In this document: positions 1 through 8,203 of the stretch, one piece after another | Numbering within the stretch: position 1 is the first letter of the stretch | Layout: each line of letters starts with the position of its first letter | DNA from: Bradyrhizobium yuanmingense | Lineage (GTDB): Bacteria; Pseudomonadota; Alphaproteobacteria; Rhizobiales; Xanthobacteraceae | Assembly: GCF_029167105.1 (NCBI RefSeq) | Contig: NZ_JARFML010000033.1 | Coordinates: 1 to 64,000 of the forward strand | Length of the DNA: 64,000 bases | Direction: 5' to 3' | Made by a program: the position numbers and the translations under genes | The notes under the pieces: generated by a model | The model's input: only the letters and a program-made list of their open reading frames with translations | Databases searched by the model: none | What the model was told of the DNA's origin: nothing

Positions 1-87
1 CAACTTCGGCTTGCTCCTGCGATGGCTCGCAGAGCTCTTTCGTGCCATCATCCGAGCCTTCCTCGAGATCATCCCGGCGCTAAATAT

Positions 88-136
88 CGCCTAAGCCCGG
101 CGCCGCGGCGGTTCTTCACGAACGACTGCTTAGGCG
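88..136. repeat. 9-bp inverted repeat beyond the primase gene
   Basis: CGCCTAAGC at 88-96 is matched by GCTTAGGCG at 128-136 with a 31-base spacer. It lies just downstream of the 3' end of the minus-strand primase gene. No T-tract follows, so a simple intrinsic terminator is not supported. Bases 1-227 hold no convincing gene. Confidence 0.4.
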
Positions 137-227
137 TTGATCTGGGTGACGTGATCCTACGCCCGGTGAACACCAGAAGGGCCGAACGCAGTGTTCAGCC
201 GGGCTCATGGGCTCACCCGGTGTTGGA

Positions 228-2660
228 TCAGTGCAGCGTGGCCAGCTTGTAGCGCCCTCCCATTCCGCCGGGACCTAATCGCTCTTTGCCAACGTTGACG
301 ATCTGTCCCGTACCGCTGATCAGTCGCGTCAGTGCTTGGTCCACGGTGCGCGTATCAGCTTGCTTCACTCCCGGTTTCCGCAGTAGCTCAGCGTTCTTCA
401 ACCCATCTTCGTCCTTGCACTGCCTGACCGCCTCCACGATTGCCTTGCAAAGAGCTTCGAACGGGCTGCCGGACATATAGCGTTCGGCACCGTCTTCAAC
501 CGTTTGGATAGACCTCCAAACGATCCCAAAAGCCCATTCGAGGTCGTTTACAGTAACCGTTGGGGATCGTGGGTCTCGCGATATCGCCCGGATCGTGGCC
601 AGCTTGCTGGTGTGGTCGCCGGCACGGTTGACGATTTGCCCACGCCGTTCATCAGCGAGCGCCACCTGAAGTGCCCAATCCCTTATCTGATCTAAACGGA
701 GTGCAGCCTCTTCGTCGAACCAACGCGCAACCGCGTAGCTTGGCTTCTTATAGGGGTCCACAATGATCTTTCCGGCGAAAGGACCTCCGTCCACACTGAC
801 GGCTTCCAAAAGACGATCAACAAGCTGCCGGGGCACCTCGGGATAACCATTGATGCGCTGGCGTTTAGGTGGCTGATCGACCGCGACGACGATCAACCGA
901 GCCATAAAGCCACTCGCAAAAGCATCATCCTCCAACCCTTCATAGAATGTCGGCGGTGTGGTCGCGCCAAGAATAGATAGCGTGGGCCATATGATTTTTG
1001 GCTTAGGATCTTTGCCGTTTGCAGCGTCGGATGCTCGTACCTTAGCCACCCATGGTGATGTGGCTGAGGAGTACAGTTCCAACAGCGTTTTGCGTCTAGC
1101 GCGCAAATAAGAATCAGAACCCCGACCTGATGCGCTTAGAAAGATGCCCATTTCATCTATGGGCAATACTTGGCACGCATACTGGCGGAGAATGACTTCG
1201 ATCGCAGAGTCCGAAGCCACGTCATTGGGACCGACGATATGTCCCATGCCGATTGCGTCAGCTATCTGCCCAAGCGCCTTCAATGGCCGGTCTTTGCCGA
1301 AGCCAGACCCGGCGACGTTTGCAATGTATAGGTTCAAACCCAACCCATCGGGCGTGAGAAACCTGCGTCCAAACATCGCTGCATGCAACGCAACAGCGGA
1401 TGCGATTGCGAACTCTGGGATTGGCGACGGCGACGTGTCATGAACGAAAGCTGCCACATCGGTAATTAGGCCACCGGGTCTCACCAGGTCGAATGGCTTT
1501 GCATCGAATGCGGGAGGCGTCAGGAACGCCGTCCGAACGGCCGGGCTCGCAACCTGCGCAGCGACAAATGCTTCCGCAGCGGCAGCGTCTCTCGCGTGCT
1601 GTCTCTCTTTTTCAGCCGGGTACTTCCGCCAGATGCGCTCGATGTCTTTGATCATGCGCTCGTCAGTTTCATACTTTTCTGCCCACGCCCCCGGCCGTTC
1701 ACAACAGATTGCTCTTGTCTCATCCAAGGAGCGCTTTTCGAAATGAAGCTGCTCGACGATGCGCGCAAGATGGTCCGAGCGATTGGGTTGCCCATCGCTC
1801 GTAAGGTGAGCGCGTGCAATGTCAGTCAACCCAGCCCACAGCACGGTCGTATCGATATGACCATCCAAACCAACGGCGTCCGATTTCGTTGCGGACTGAT
1901 GAGTTTCGCTCCGAAGACGTTCATTCAATGTGGCGGAATCATAGATCAAGCCGCTGAATGGCTCCTTGATCGTTACGGGGAACGGTTCAACACTCCGCCC
2001 GCGCGCAAGCTTTGTCTTCGTTGGCCAGTTCAATGTGCCGGGGATGCGCCACACATGGGAGATATCAGCCGTGCCGTGGTCGGAGCCGCTGGCCTTCTTT
2101 AGCGCAACGGCAAGTGGTTTAGCCTCGACGGGCGAAAGAGGCTTGTCGAAAAGGATGACCCGTTGAGAATTGCCTGGTGAGGTCTCGACCACATAGCTCG
2201 GCTCGATCGGCATTTCACCGATTTTGCCTGTGTCGGCATCCATATCCGCGACGAGTCCAAGCACCGCGATGACGTCCGCCTCTCCACCCTTCTTTCCGCG
2301 CGGAAGATCGTGGCGCATCACAGAGAGTGGCATGTAAACATTTGCGCCGGGCACTTCAAAATGCACTGCAATAGCTTCGACGGTGCTATTGATGTCCCCG
2401 ACATTGTGGTGCGTCACGACGCCAGGATGATCGTCATGGAAGCAGCAAACGATCAGCTTCCCTCTGACGCCATCGGCGGATCGATGTAGAAGCTCAACGT
2501 ATTGTTCAGTTTCTAGCCGATCTAGGCAGCCAGATTCGCTTGCAGAATTCGCGTTCACCTTGTCCTCGCAAAATGCTTTCGCCCAATCGATACGCTGGAG
2601 ACGATTCGGAAACTGGACAAATTGTTGAGGTCGATAAATTGGCCAAAACGGACTGGACAA
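228..2660 (-). CDS. Primase/helicase-like replication protein (RepB-type primase plus DUF3987)
   Basis: This is an 810-residue protein of mobile-element type. The N-terminal third resembles RepB-like/archaeo-eukaryotic primases: the segment around residues 155-215 includes ETSPGNSQRVILF and later WRIPGTLNWP, typical of that fold. The C-terminal half resembles DUF3987, a P-loop ATPase domain common in phage and island genes, with a Walker A-like GSGFGKDRP near residue 450. The likely role is priming or unwinding DNA for replication of the island. It diverges from the small gene at 2716, sharing a 55-base promoter region. The first available ATG is used; a later start is possible because the first 40 residues look less conserved. 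The domain assignments come from motif recognition only. Confidence 0.75.
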   Translation of the reverse strand: MSSPFWPIYRPQQFVQFPNRLQRIDWAKAFCEDKVNANSASESGCLDRLETEQYVELLHRSADGVRGKLIVCCFHDDHPGVVTHHNVGDINSTVEAIAVHFEVPGANVYMPLSVMRHDLPRGKKGGEADVIAVLGLVADMDADTGKIGEMPIEPSYVVETSPGNSQRVILFDKPLSPVEAKPLAVALKKASGSDHGTADISHVWRIPGTLNWPTKTKLARGRSVEPFPVTIKEPFSGLIYDSATLNERLRSETHQSATKSDAVGLDGHIDTTVLWAGLTDIARAHLTSDGQPNRSDHLARIVEQLHFEKRSLDETRAICCERPGAWAEKYETDERMIKDIERIWRKYPAEKERQHARDAAAAEAFVAAQVASPAVRTAFLTPPAFDAKPFDLVRPGGLITDVAAFVHDTSPSPIPEFAIASAVALHAAMFGRRFLTPDGLGLNLYIANVAGSGFGKDRPLKALGQIADAIGMGHIVGPNDVASDSAIEVILRQYACQVLPIDEMGIFLSASGRGSDSYLRARRKTLLELYSSATSPWVAKVRASDAANGKDPKPKIIWPTLSILGATTPPTFYEGLEDDAFASGFMARLIVVAVDQPPKRQRINGYPEVPRQLVDRLLEAVSVDGGPFAGKIIVDPYKKPSYAVARWFDEEAALRLDQIRDWALQVALADERRGQIVNRAGDHTSKLATIRAISRDPRSPTVTVNDLEWAFGIVWRSIQTVEDGAERYMSGSPFEALCKAIVEAVRQCKDEDGLKNAELLRKPGVKQADTRTVDQALTRLISGTGQIVNVGKERLGPGGMGGRYKLATLH

Positions 2661-2715
2661 TTTTTGATCTGGGCCCGATTGTCCAAGGTGAAGGTTCCGC
2701 GAAAAAGGAATTGCC

Positions 2716-3222
2716 GTGCTGCACTTCGAACTAAGCGAAGTAGTGCTTGAAGACGTGTACGCTAATTTGCAGAACGAGATGGCGCTCGTCTTTAGGGTGC
2801 CGCTGAAAGACCAGCCGGGCGTCTATGTGGAAATCACCGAGCGACTAAAGATCGTTCGGGATTCTCCACTACAACGGTTCGCGGAGGTGGTTCTTCGATT
2901 TGAAGAATTGAACACAAACATGAGCGTCGATTTGGCGGACGAAATCGCTCGGCGAACCGGTTGGAAGTGTCAGAGAGTTATGAGGAGCGGACGCTTGGAA
3001 TTTGTCTTCAAAACGAAGCGAGGGATAACGCAACTCAGGCGTAAGGAGGGTGCTCCTCTCAAGGGTACGGACCGACGCGCAATCGTGGCGGCCGAAACGG
3101 GTGTTACCGAGCGTACGGTAAAGAGCATCATCAACGACGGGCGCAGAGTTGGAAGCGCTTGGGTGTCGATGGACGAGCGCACCGCTGAACGCTTGAGCCT
3201 GAAGCTGAAACCTAAGCGGTAA
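2716..3222 (+). CDS. Hypothetical island protein with possible C-terminal helix-turn-helix
   Basis: A 168-residue protein I do not recognise. The GTG start at 2716 is supported by AAGGA six bases upstream. The C-terminal third (about residues 118-160) contains ETGVTERTVKSIINDGRR, whose spacing suits a helix-turn-helix. The N-terminal part is mixed alpha/beta and mentions no known motif. It diverges from the primase-like gene and ends about 180 bases before the tRNA fragment, so it is the last gene of the island. A role in regulation or excision is possible but unproven; it does not look like a tyrosine recombinase because no R-HxxR-Y pattern is present. Confidence 0.6.
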   Translation: MLHFELSEVVLEDVYANLQNEMALVFRVPLKDQPGVYVEITERLKIVRDSPLQRFAEVVLRFEELNTNMSVDLADEIARRTGWKCQRVMRSGRLEFVFKTKRGITQLRRKEGAPLKGTDRRAIVAAETGVTERTVKSIINDGRRVGSAWVSMDERTAERLSLKLKPKR

Positions 3223-3288
3223 GTTGGCGTGTCGGTAACCGGCGTGGCCAACTTGAGGGACCGCTTTCTGCGGGTTAGCAACTGCGTT

Positions 3289-3379
3289 TGGTACGGCTTA
3301 CCCTTGAGCGGTTGTCACACTCCTGTCACAGCCCCGCTGCTGCGCAGCGGGTTGCGGTCCGAAGCCTTTTGCCGTACCA
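3289..3379. repeat. Inverted repeat and hairpin beside the attachment site
   Basis: TGGTACGGC at 3289-3297 is repeated in inverse orientation as GCCGTACCA at 3371-3379, a perfect 9-bp match. Between them, 3333-3351 forms a hairpin with an 8-bp stem (CCCGCTGC/GCAGCGGG) and a TGC loop. The pair lies 27 bases from the tRNA fragment. It could be recombinase arm sites or a transcription barrier at the island edge; this is inference. Confidence 0.45.
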
Positions 3380-3405
3380 TTGATTTTGCAGCGAATTTTT
3401 GTGTT

Positions 3406-3468
3406 GCTGGATAGAGCGTTGCCCTCCGAAGGCAAAGGTCACACGTTCGAATCGTGTCGGGTGCGCCA
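3406..3468 (+). other. tRNA-Arg(CCG) 3' fragment, island attachment site
   Basis: The sequence matches a tRNA from the D loop to the CCA end. The anticodon arm reads TTGCC-CTCCGAA-GGCAA with anticodon CCG. The T arm is ACACG-TTCGAAT-CGTGT, followed by the acceptor 3' strand CGGGTGC, discriminator G and CCA. The matching 5' acceptor strand (GCACCCG expected) and the 5' half of the D stem are absent; the upstream bases are unrelated AT-rich DNA. It therefore cannot fold as a tRNA and is best read as the att core left by site-specific integration, with the intact gene at the other end of the element. Confidence 0.85.
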
Positions 3469-3757
3469 ATTCCTAGTTCGGTCCGGTAAGCAGCGCCAGG
3501 CGATCTGAGTCAAGATCGCAGGGTGCATGCTTGCACGCGCATAGTCGTCAAGTGGCGCGCAATCCAGCGGCAGCAAGAGAGCCGGACTAGCGGAGCGCAG
3601 TCAAGACCGCGAGCCGACGAAGTCGGTCGCACGCAGCGCGAGCCTTGACGGCTCTCCGTAGGTCCGGCAGCGGTCTCCCATGCGATCATTGCCAGACATC
3701 CTGGTCGAGCGGCACTGCGTGGATCGCAGCGTCGACAGACCGGCCCGCTCGGCAGCT
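3469..3757. other. Gene-free stretch with nested hairpins
   Basis: No convincing gene is present; the short open frames here have no recognisable protein. Around 3578-3660 there are inverted matches, including GAGAGCCG paired with CGGCTCTC, GTCAAG with CTTGAC, and a tight CCGAC-GAA-GTCGG hairpin. This may be a structured RNA or a decayed palindromic repeat. Being immediately outside the island, it is chromosomal. Confidence 0.3.
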
Positions 3758-4411
3758 TCATCGCATCCTGCCTTGGCGCTTGCGCGCCGCGATATATGGC
3801 CGGGCCTCATTGCCTTTGGTCGCGTGGTTTTCGGTGGCTAGAATTTCGAAGCCCGCGGCCTCCATCAGTTCGCCCAGCTCCGATGCCCGGAAAGCACCGG
3901 CATAAGGCGCCATGCCGATCGCGCGCATTGCAGGCAGCAACGCTAGCCGGATGAGCGGGTTCATGTCCCCGAGGCACGGCGTCTTCGAAATGAACAGGCC
4001 CTCCGGTGCGAGCAGCGCATTGATGCGGCGCAAGGTGCCGGGCAGGTCGCGGACGAGGTGGAGATAGTTGAAGCCCAGGACCGCATCGAACGGCCCGGCC
4101 TCAGGGGCGAGCGTCTCCGCCGTCACGGCCTGGAAGGCAAGCCCCGGGATGGAGGGGGCGCCGTGCTTCTCCCTGGCGATCTCGATCATCTCGGCGGAAA
4201 AGTCCGTCGCAAGATAGCTTTGCACATCGGCTGCGAGCCTCAGCGCCGTCGTCCCGGTTCCGCAGCCCAGCTCAAGCACCCGGTCGCCCGGCTTTAGCAA
4301 GGCACTGGTCCGATCGAGCGTGCGCTCATATCCAGCCGGATCCGCGACCGCACTCTTGGCATATTTCCGTGACGACCTGTCCCAGAAACGGGCGTCGCTC
4401 GCGGTGCTCAT
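3758..4411 (-). CDS. Class I SAM-dependent methyltransferase
   Basis: A 217-residue protein with the Rossmann-type methyltransferase fold. Motif I, VLELGCGTGTTAL at about residues 45-57, binds S-adenosylmethionine; an acidic residue at the end of the second strand (ATDFSAEM) follows. FDAVLGFNYLHLV fits motif IV and LLAPEGLFISKTP the later strand. The length is normal for a small stand-alone methyltransferase of the UbiE/Methyltransf_11 type. The substrate cannot be read from the sequence. It stands alone, with gene-poor DNA on both sides, so context gives no pathway. Confidence 0.85.
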   Translation of the reverse strand: MSTASDARFWDRSSRKYAKSAVADPAGYERTLDRTSALLKPGDRVLELGCGTGTTALRLAADVQSYLATDFSAEMIEIAREKHGAPSIPGLAFQAVTAETLAPEAGPFDAVLGFNYLHLVRDLPGTLRRINALLAPEGLFISKTPCLGDMNPLIRLALLPAMRAIGMAPYAGAFRASELGELMEAAGFEILATENHATKGNEARPYIAARKRQGRMR

Positions 4412-5067
4412 AGATAACTCCTTTTGCAGTCGGCGTAGCGGACGCGGGATCGGCGAATGCCCTGAGCCTACCGATGAGAGTGACAGCCGCGAACGCTATT
4501 CGAACCGGGTTTCGGCCGGCCGCCTTGTCTTCGACAACGACCCGCTCGCAGGACGCCGCAAGGCCTGTTGGTTTTTCCATCAGTCAACTCACGTTTCGCG
4601 ATTGGTATCTGCCCTTTTTGATATTCGCTGCACGTTTTCGAAGCTTCGGATCGACAACGTGCACGCTCGTCGCCGATGGACCCGTTGCAGAGACTCCTGC
4701 GCCAAGCCTGACCCGTGTACATGCACGCATTCATAGCTCATGTCCCGTCGTCCGACCAAATTCGCGGTCGCCTCGTCACCTTCGCCGCTGCGCTTCCTGC
4801 TGCGTTCCCATTGCAGGCTGCACCGTCCACTTCGCGTGACCGATTTCGCTCGCTCAGGTCATGGAGATGCTGGAGAAGCCGCCGACCGATCGGACGACGC
4901 AGCAAGTTATCACCGCGTACCTGGCGGATGTCGGCGCGGCGGCGGGCATAGTTGCCAGCATGTTGCAGACCAGCTTACGTCAGCGCCGACGTGACGCGCT
5001 CAGACAGGCAGAGGTTGCCAGGCATCACGGCCAAGTACCACCTGGCCAAGTACCACCTGCCTCGCCC
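4412..5067. other. 656-base stretch without a supported gene
   Basis: Several overlapping short open frames exist on both strands, but none shows a recognisable family or a good ribosome-binding site. A 15-bp unit (GGCCAAGTACCACCT) is duplicated in tandem at 5029-5058. The region may hold decayed genes. Confidence 0.4.
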
Positions 5068-5277
5068 TCACGTCAGCATCGCAACGATCGCCTGGATCTG
5101 GTCGGAGGCGGACGTCACCAGCCCGTCATATGAGGTCTGGCCGTGTGCGGCGGCGTTCAGGATGCATTCAGCGACGGCAGCTTTCAGACCGAACACCGAT
5201 TGATGGGCGGGTACGCTCGCCATCACGGTCTCCAGCGCTTGACGCATCGTGTGAATGAGCTCGGAGCTGTATTGCAT
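5068..5277 (-). CDS. Small hypothetical protein
   Basis: A 69-residue protein starting MQYSSELIHTMRQAL. The start at 5277 is chosen because GGAGGA lies about nine bases upstream, a very good ribosome-binding site; a longer frame to 5328 lacks this support. The sequence is predicted mostly helical (MASVPAHQSVFGLKAAVAEC, then SASDQIQAIVAML), soluble, and without signal peptide. I do not recognise a named family. It lies between gene-free DNA and tspO on the same strand, about 100 bases after the tspO stop. Confidence 0.6.
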   Translation of the reverse strand: MQYSSELIHTMRQALETVMASVPAHQSVFGLKAAVAECILNAAAHGQTSYDGLVTSASDQIQAIVAMLT

Positions 5278-5373
5278 GGGCCTTGTCCTCCGCGGGCACA
5301 TATTAGGTTTCGCGGCCATGCTTGCCACTCACAAGCCTGAGATTCTTCTTTGAAGAACTCTCAAGTGAACGCC

Positions 5374-5817
5374 TCAATTCAATCGCCAGATCGCCGCATT
5401 GAGCACGCCGGCGAACGCGACCCAGGCGGCGTAGGGCACGAACAAGGCGGCGGCCAGCCTGTCGCGTGACATCTCCAGGCCGATGTAGGTCATGATCGCA
5501 ACGAAGAGGCCGATGAGGATGACGAGCGCGGCGCCGATCTGGTGCATCGTGAACATGACGGGAGACCAGACGAAATTCAGCGCCATTTGCGCCGCCCAGG
5601 CCAGCATCGCCTTGCCCCTGGGTTCACGGCGAAAGGTTCGCCATCCCGCAACAGCGATCAGGACGTAAAGGATCGTCCAGGCGATCGGGAACGCCCAGTT
5701 CGGCGGAACGAAGCCGGGCTTGGCAAGGCTCGCATACCACGCACCGGGGGGATTGGTCGCGCCGATCAGCCAGCCAATGCCGACCACACCCGCGACGAAA
5801 ATCAACAACTGAAACAT
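5374..5817 (-). CDS. tspO: TspO/MBR family tryptophan-rich membrane protein
   Basis: A 147-residue integral membrane protein with five predicted helices, the standard architecture of the TspO/peripheral benzodiazepine receptor family. Diagnostic features include WYASLAKPGFVPPNW near residues 27-41, a WTILYVLIAVAGW helix and ALNFVWSPVMF near the middle. Family members bind porphyrins and affect tetrapyrrole and stress responses in alphaproteobacteria. The gene is monocistronic. The DNA just upstream of its start (5841-5874) is repeated in front of dinB at 8171-8203, suggesting tspO and dinB once were divergent neighbours. Confidence 0.92.
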   Translation of the reverse strand: MFQLLIFVAGVVGIGWLIGATNPPGAWYASLAKPGFVPPNWAFPIAWTILYVLIAVAGWRTFRREPRGKAMLAWAAQMALNFVWSPVMFTMHQIGAALVILIGLFVAIMTYIGLEMSRDRLAAALFVPYAAWVAFAGVLNAAIWRLN

Positions 5818-5840
5818 CCATCACCCCGCGCTTCTCATCA

Positions 5841-5923
5841 CCGGATTGTATCATCTTGCCATGAGCGAATCCTACACGATGCCTGGCGCCGCTGCGGCCG
5901 AGCGACGAGAAGCGATGCGCTGA
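5841..5923 (+). pseudogene. Repeat copy resembling the dinB 5' end
   Basis: Bases 5841-5874 match 8171-8203 closely, sharing GATTGTATCATCT and GCGAATCC around an ATG. Reading from the ATG at 5861 gives MSESYTMPG and a stop within 21 codons. That resembles the start of the dinB product (MRESDPTTG). I read this as a stump of a dinB copy next to tspO. The assignment is inference from a short match. Confidence 0.4.
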
Positions 5924-6119
5924 GCGGCATGGCAACGTCCTGCTTTTCGCAGCAGCGCCGGATGGGTTGCCGGCTCTGACGGAGACGGCCCGACTGCGAC
6001 GGGCCGATCGGGGGAGAACTCAGCCCGTTCCGCAGTTGAGGAACGCATGCAGGCGCGCTAAAGGCAAGCGGCGCGCGTGTATCCGCAGTCGGACGAACCG
6101 CCGCCAGTGGATCCAGCAC

Positions 6120-8054
6120 TTGGTTACAAAGCTATCCCATCGACGCGACATTGACGGGCTCCGGGCGATCGCCGTCTTGAGCGTATTCTTCTATCACCTG
6201 GACGTTCCGCCGTTCGGCGGCGGCTTTGTCGGGGTCGACCTGTTTTTCGTCGTGTCCGGCTACCTGATCTCTCGGATCATTCTCAGCGAGGCTGATCGCG
6301 GCGAATTTTCGATTCCCCGATTTTACGAGCGCCGCATCCGGCGCCTCTTTCCCGCAGCAATCGTCACCATCATCGGCATTTTGGCCGTCGGCGGCCTCTG
6401 GTTCTCCCCGGAGCTTTTCAAGGGCCTGACTCAAGACGTCGTGGCTACCCTGGTATCGGTCTCGAATTTCTACTTCTGGCGCGGTAGCCACGCATATTTT
6501 GCCAGCTCGACCGATCCCAGCCCCGTACTTCACTTCTGGTCGCTGGCCGTCGAGGAGCAATTCTATCTGTTTTGGCCCGTCTTCATTCTGCTGGGACGCA
6601 GACTACTCGGTCGCGCACTGCCTTTGCTCATTCTTGGCATTGCAATCCTTTCGCTTGGCGTCGCGCAAGCGACACTCGCAACAGACAGCTCGGGTGCTTT
6701 CTACCTGCCGACCTGTCGCGCCTTCGAATTTGCGATCGGAGCCCTGGTCATCTTTGCGGAGCAGAGGCTGACCTTCTCGGCCCGAGCGCGCTCGCTGTTG
6801 GCTGCCGCCGGATTCGCCTTGATCGCTTACGCGGTCGTCAGCTTTGACAATGCGACCTCCTTCCCTGGCGCGACGGCCCTCGTCCCATGTCTGGGTGCAG
6901 CCTGCGTGATTTTGGCGGGCGACCGTCACGTCCTTTCGCCTGTCCTGACTAATCCGCTGGCTGCGGGGATCGGGCTGGTATCCTACTCGCTCTACCTCGT
7001 GCACTGGCCCCTGATCGTCTACGCGGGCTACATCCTGGGCGATGACGCCAAGTCGATTGCGGCGAAAGTGCTGATCGTCGCCCTCGCAATGGCGCTGGCT
7101 GTGCTGATGTATCGGCTGATCGAGAAGCCGTATCGCGCGGGTCGCTCGTCGCTGCTGCGAGTCGCCGGCCCCGCCGCCGCGACGATCATCGCGCTCGCGG
7201 TTGTTGCATTTGTGGCCAACCGTCAAGATGGCTGGCCATGGCGGCTCCCGGCAGAGGCCCGCGAGATCGCCGATCTGCAGCGTTTCGGCTTCTGGCCGTG
7301 CGCCAAGAGCGCACAATCTAAATGTGCCTTCGGTTCGTTGAGCGATCCCGTCGGCGTGCAAGTGCTCGGCGACTCCTTCGCCGAGCACTATGTCGCTGCG
7401 CTGGACCCGGCGGCAAAGCGCGCCGCCGTCCGGGGAGAGGCCTATACGGCCGAAGGTTGTCCGTTGCTCGTCGGCCTCGTGCGAACAGCTTTCGACGGCT
7501 CGCAGGACTGCAAACGCCAGCGCGATACCTACCTCGCCGCGATCAGGCAGAACCAGGCTCCAATCGTGCTCAGTCAATCCTGGATGACTTACGGCAATGC
7601 GCTCCGCAACGAGTTCGCGCCGGAGGTCGATGCACCGGCCCTTCAAGTCTGGCGGGCCGGCATCGAGAACACGATCCGTGAGCTGGGCGGCAGCGGACGG
7701 CGCATCCTGATCATCGCGCCAGGAGTCGAGCCAGGCTGCCGCAGTCCGATGTCCCGCTTCGCACCGGGCCCCCTCTGGCACGCACCAAGTAAGCCCTGTC
7801 CCGCTGTGCCTCTCGATCGCGTGCAGGCCGACAATCGCGAATTCCATGCCATGCTCGAGGAGATCCGGATTCGCTACCCGAACCAGGTGTTCCTGCTCTA
7901 TCCGGAGCGCTATTTGTGCGGAGAAGCCGAGTGTCCGACCGCCATGGACGGGCTCTGGCTCTATTGGGACGTCAATCACCTCACGGTCGCAGGTGCGCAG
8001 CGCGTTGGCGACGGAGCCTCAAACCAGCTCCTCGAGTTCATCCGTGGGCACTGA
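6120..8054 (+). CDS. OafA-type acyltransferase with C-terminal SGNH domain
   Basis: A 644-residue inner-membrane protein. The N-terminal half is an acyltransferase-3 domain: HRRDIDGLRAIAV near the start, the FFVVSGYLI segment, then FYERRIRRLFPA and HFWSLAVEEQFYLFWP, followed by about ten membrane helices. The C-terminal half is a periplasmic SGNH hydrolase-like domain with the GDS nucleophile motif (VLGDSFAEHY) and a terminal DVNHLT block carrying the Asp/His pair. Such proteins O-acetylate cell-surface polysaccharides. The start is uncertain: TTG at 6120 places the conserved domain at the expected distance, whereas an upstream TTG at 5967 adds an arginine-rich stretch unlike the family. It sits between the two tspO/dinB repeat copies. 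Confidence 0.88.
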   Translation: MVTKLSHRRDIDGLRAIAVLSVFFYHLDVPPFGGGFVGVDLFFVVSGYLISRIILSEADRGEFSIPRFYERRIRRLFPAAIVTIIGILAVGGLWFSPELFKGLTQDVVATLVSVSNFYFWRGSHAYFASSTDPSPVLHFWSLAVEEQFYLFWPVFILLGRRLLGRALPLLILGIAILSLGVAQATLATDSSGAFYLPTCRAFEFAIGALVIFAEQRLTFSARARSLLAAAGFALIAYAVVSFDNATSFPGATALVPCLGAACVILAGDRHVLSPVLTNPLAAGIGLVSYSLYLVHWPLIVYAGYILGDDAKSIAAKVLIVALAMALAVLMYRLIEKPYRAGRSSLLRVAGPAAATIIALAVVAFVANRQDGWPWRLPAEAREIADLQRFGFWPCAKSAQSKCAFGSLSDPVGVQVLGDSFAEHYVAALDPAAKRAAVRGEAYTAEGCPLLVGLVRTAFDGSQDCKRQRDTYLAAIRQNQAPIVLSQSWMTYGNALRNEFAPEVDAPALQVWRAGIENTIRELGGSGRRILIIAPGVEPGCRSPMSRFAPGPLWHAPSKPCPAVPLDRVQADNREFHAMLEEIRIRYPNQVFLLYPERYLCGEAECPTAMDGLWLYWDVNHLTVAGAQRVGDGASNQLLEFIRGH

Positions 8055-8114
8055 GCGGAACTGACGAGCGTCTATCTTCACAAGCTGAGATGGCTTCTGA
8101 CCCTGCCGCGATTC

Positions 8115-8203
8115 TGCAGCTCGATTCAGCCGCCAGACGGAAGCATCCCTCGGCTCGCGTATTTCCCCACCCGATTGTATCATCTCTCCATGCGCGAATC
8201 CGA
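8115..8203 (-). repeat. Second copy of the tspO-dinB intergenic repeat
   Basis: Bases 8171-8203 match 5841-5874 with few differences. On the minus strand beyond it, the sequence reads a short stretch similar to the first codons and then the last codons of tspO (coding for VWRLN, compare IWRLN at the TspO C terminus). This looks like a scar of a deleted tspO copy in front of dinB. Confidence 0.4.

Larger units (their letters stand above)
1..3468. mobile_element. Right end of an integrated genomic island in tRNA-Arg
   Basis: The stretch ends at a 3' fragment of tRNA-Arg (3406-3468). It carries a primase/helicase-type gene of plasmid or phage character and a small unknown gene, and codon use looks less GC-biased than in the neighbours to the right. 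In elements that integrate into the 3' half of a tRNA gene, the intact tRNA sits at one end and a displaced 3' copy at the other. Here the fragment is on the plus strand, so the element should extend leftwards out of the window, with the intact tRNA and probably the integrase beyond base 1. No integrase is visible in the window, so the element type (phage, ICE or plasmid-like island) cannot be settled. Confidence 0.7.

Noticed and set aside
4474..5133. Several overlapping plus-strand frames after the methyltransferase
   Set aside because: No family resemblance, no ribosome-binding site and Arg-rich composition.
5967..6119. Longer TTG start for the acyltransferase
   Set aside because: The added residues are Arg-rich and unlike the family, and lie next to a decayed repeat region.
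8055..8189. LexA box before dinB
   Set aside because: No GTTC-N7-GTTC or GAAC-N7-GAAC pattern was found in the short upstream stretch.
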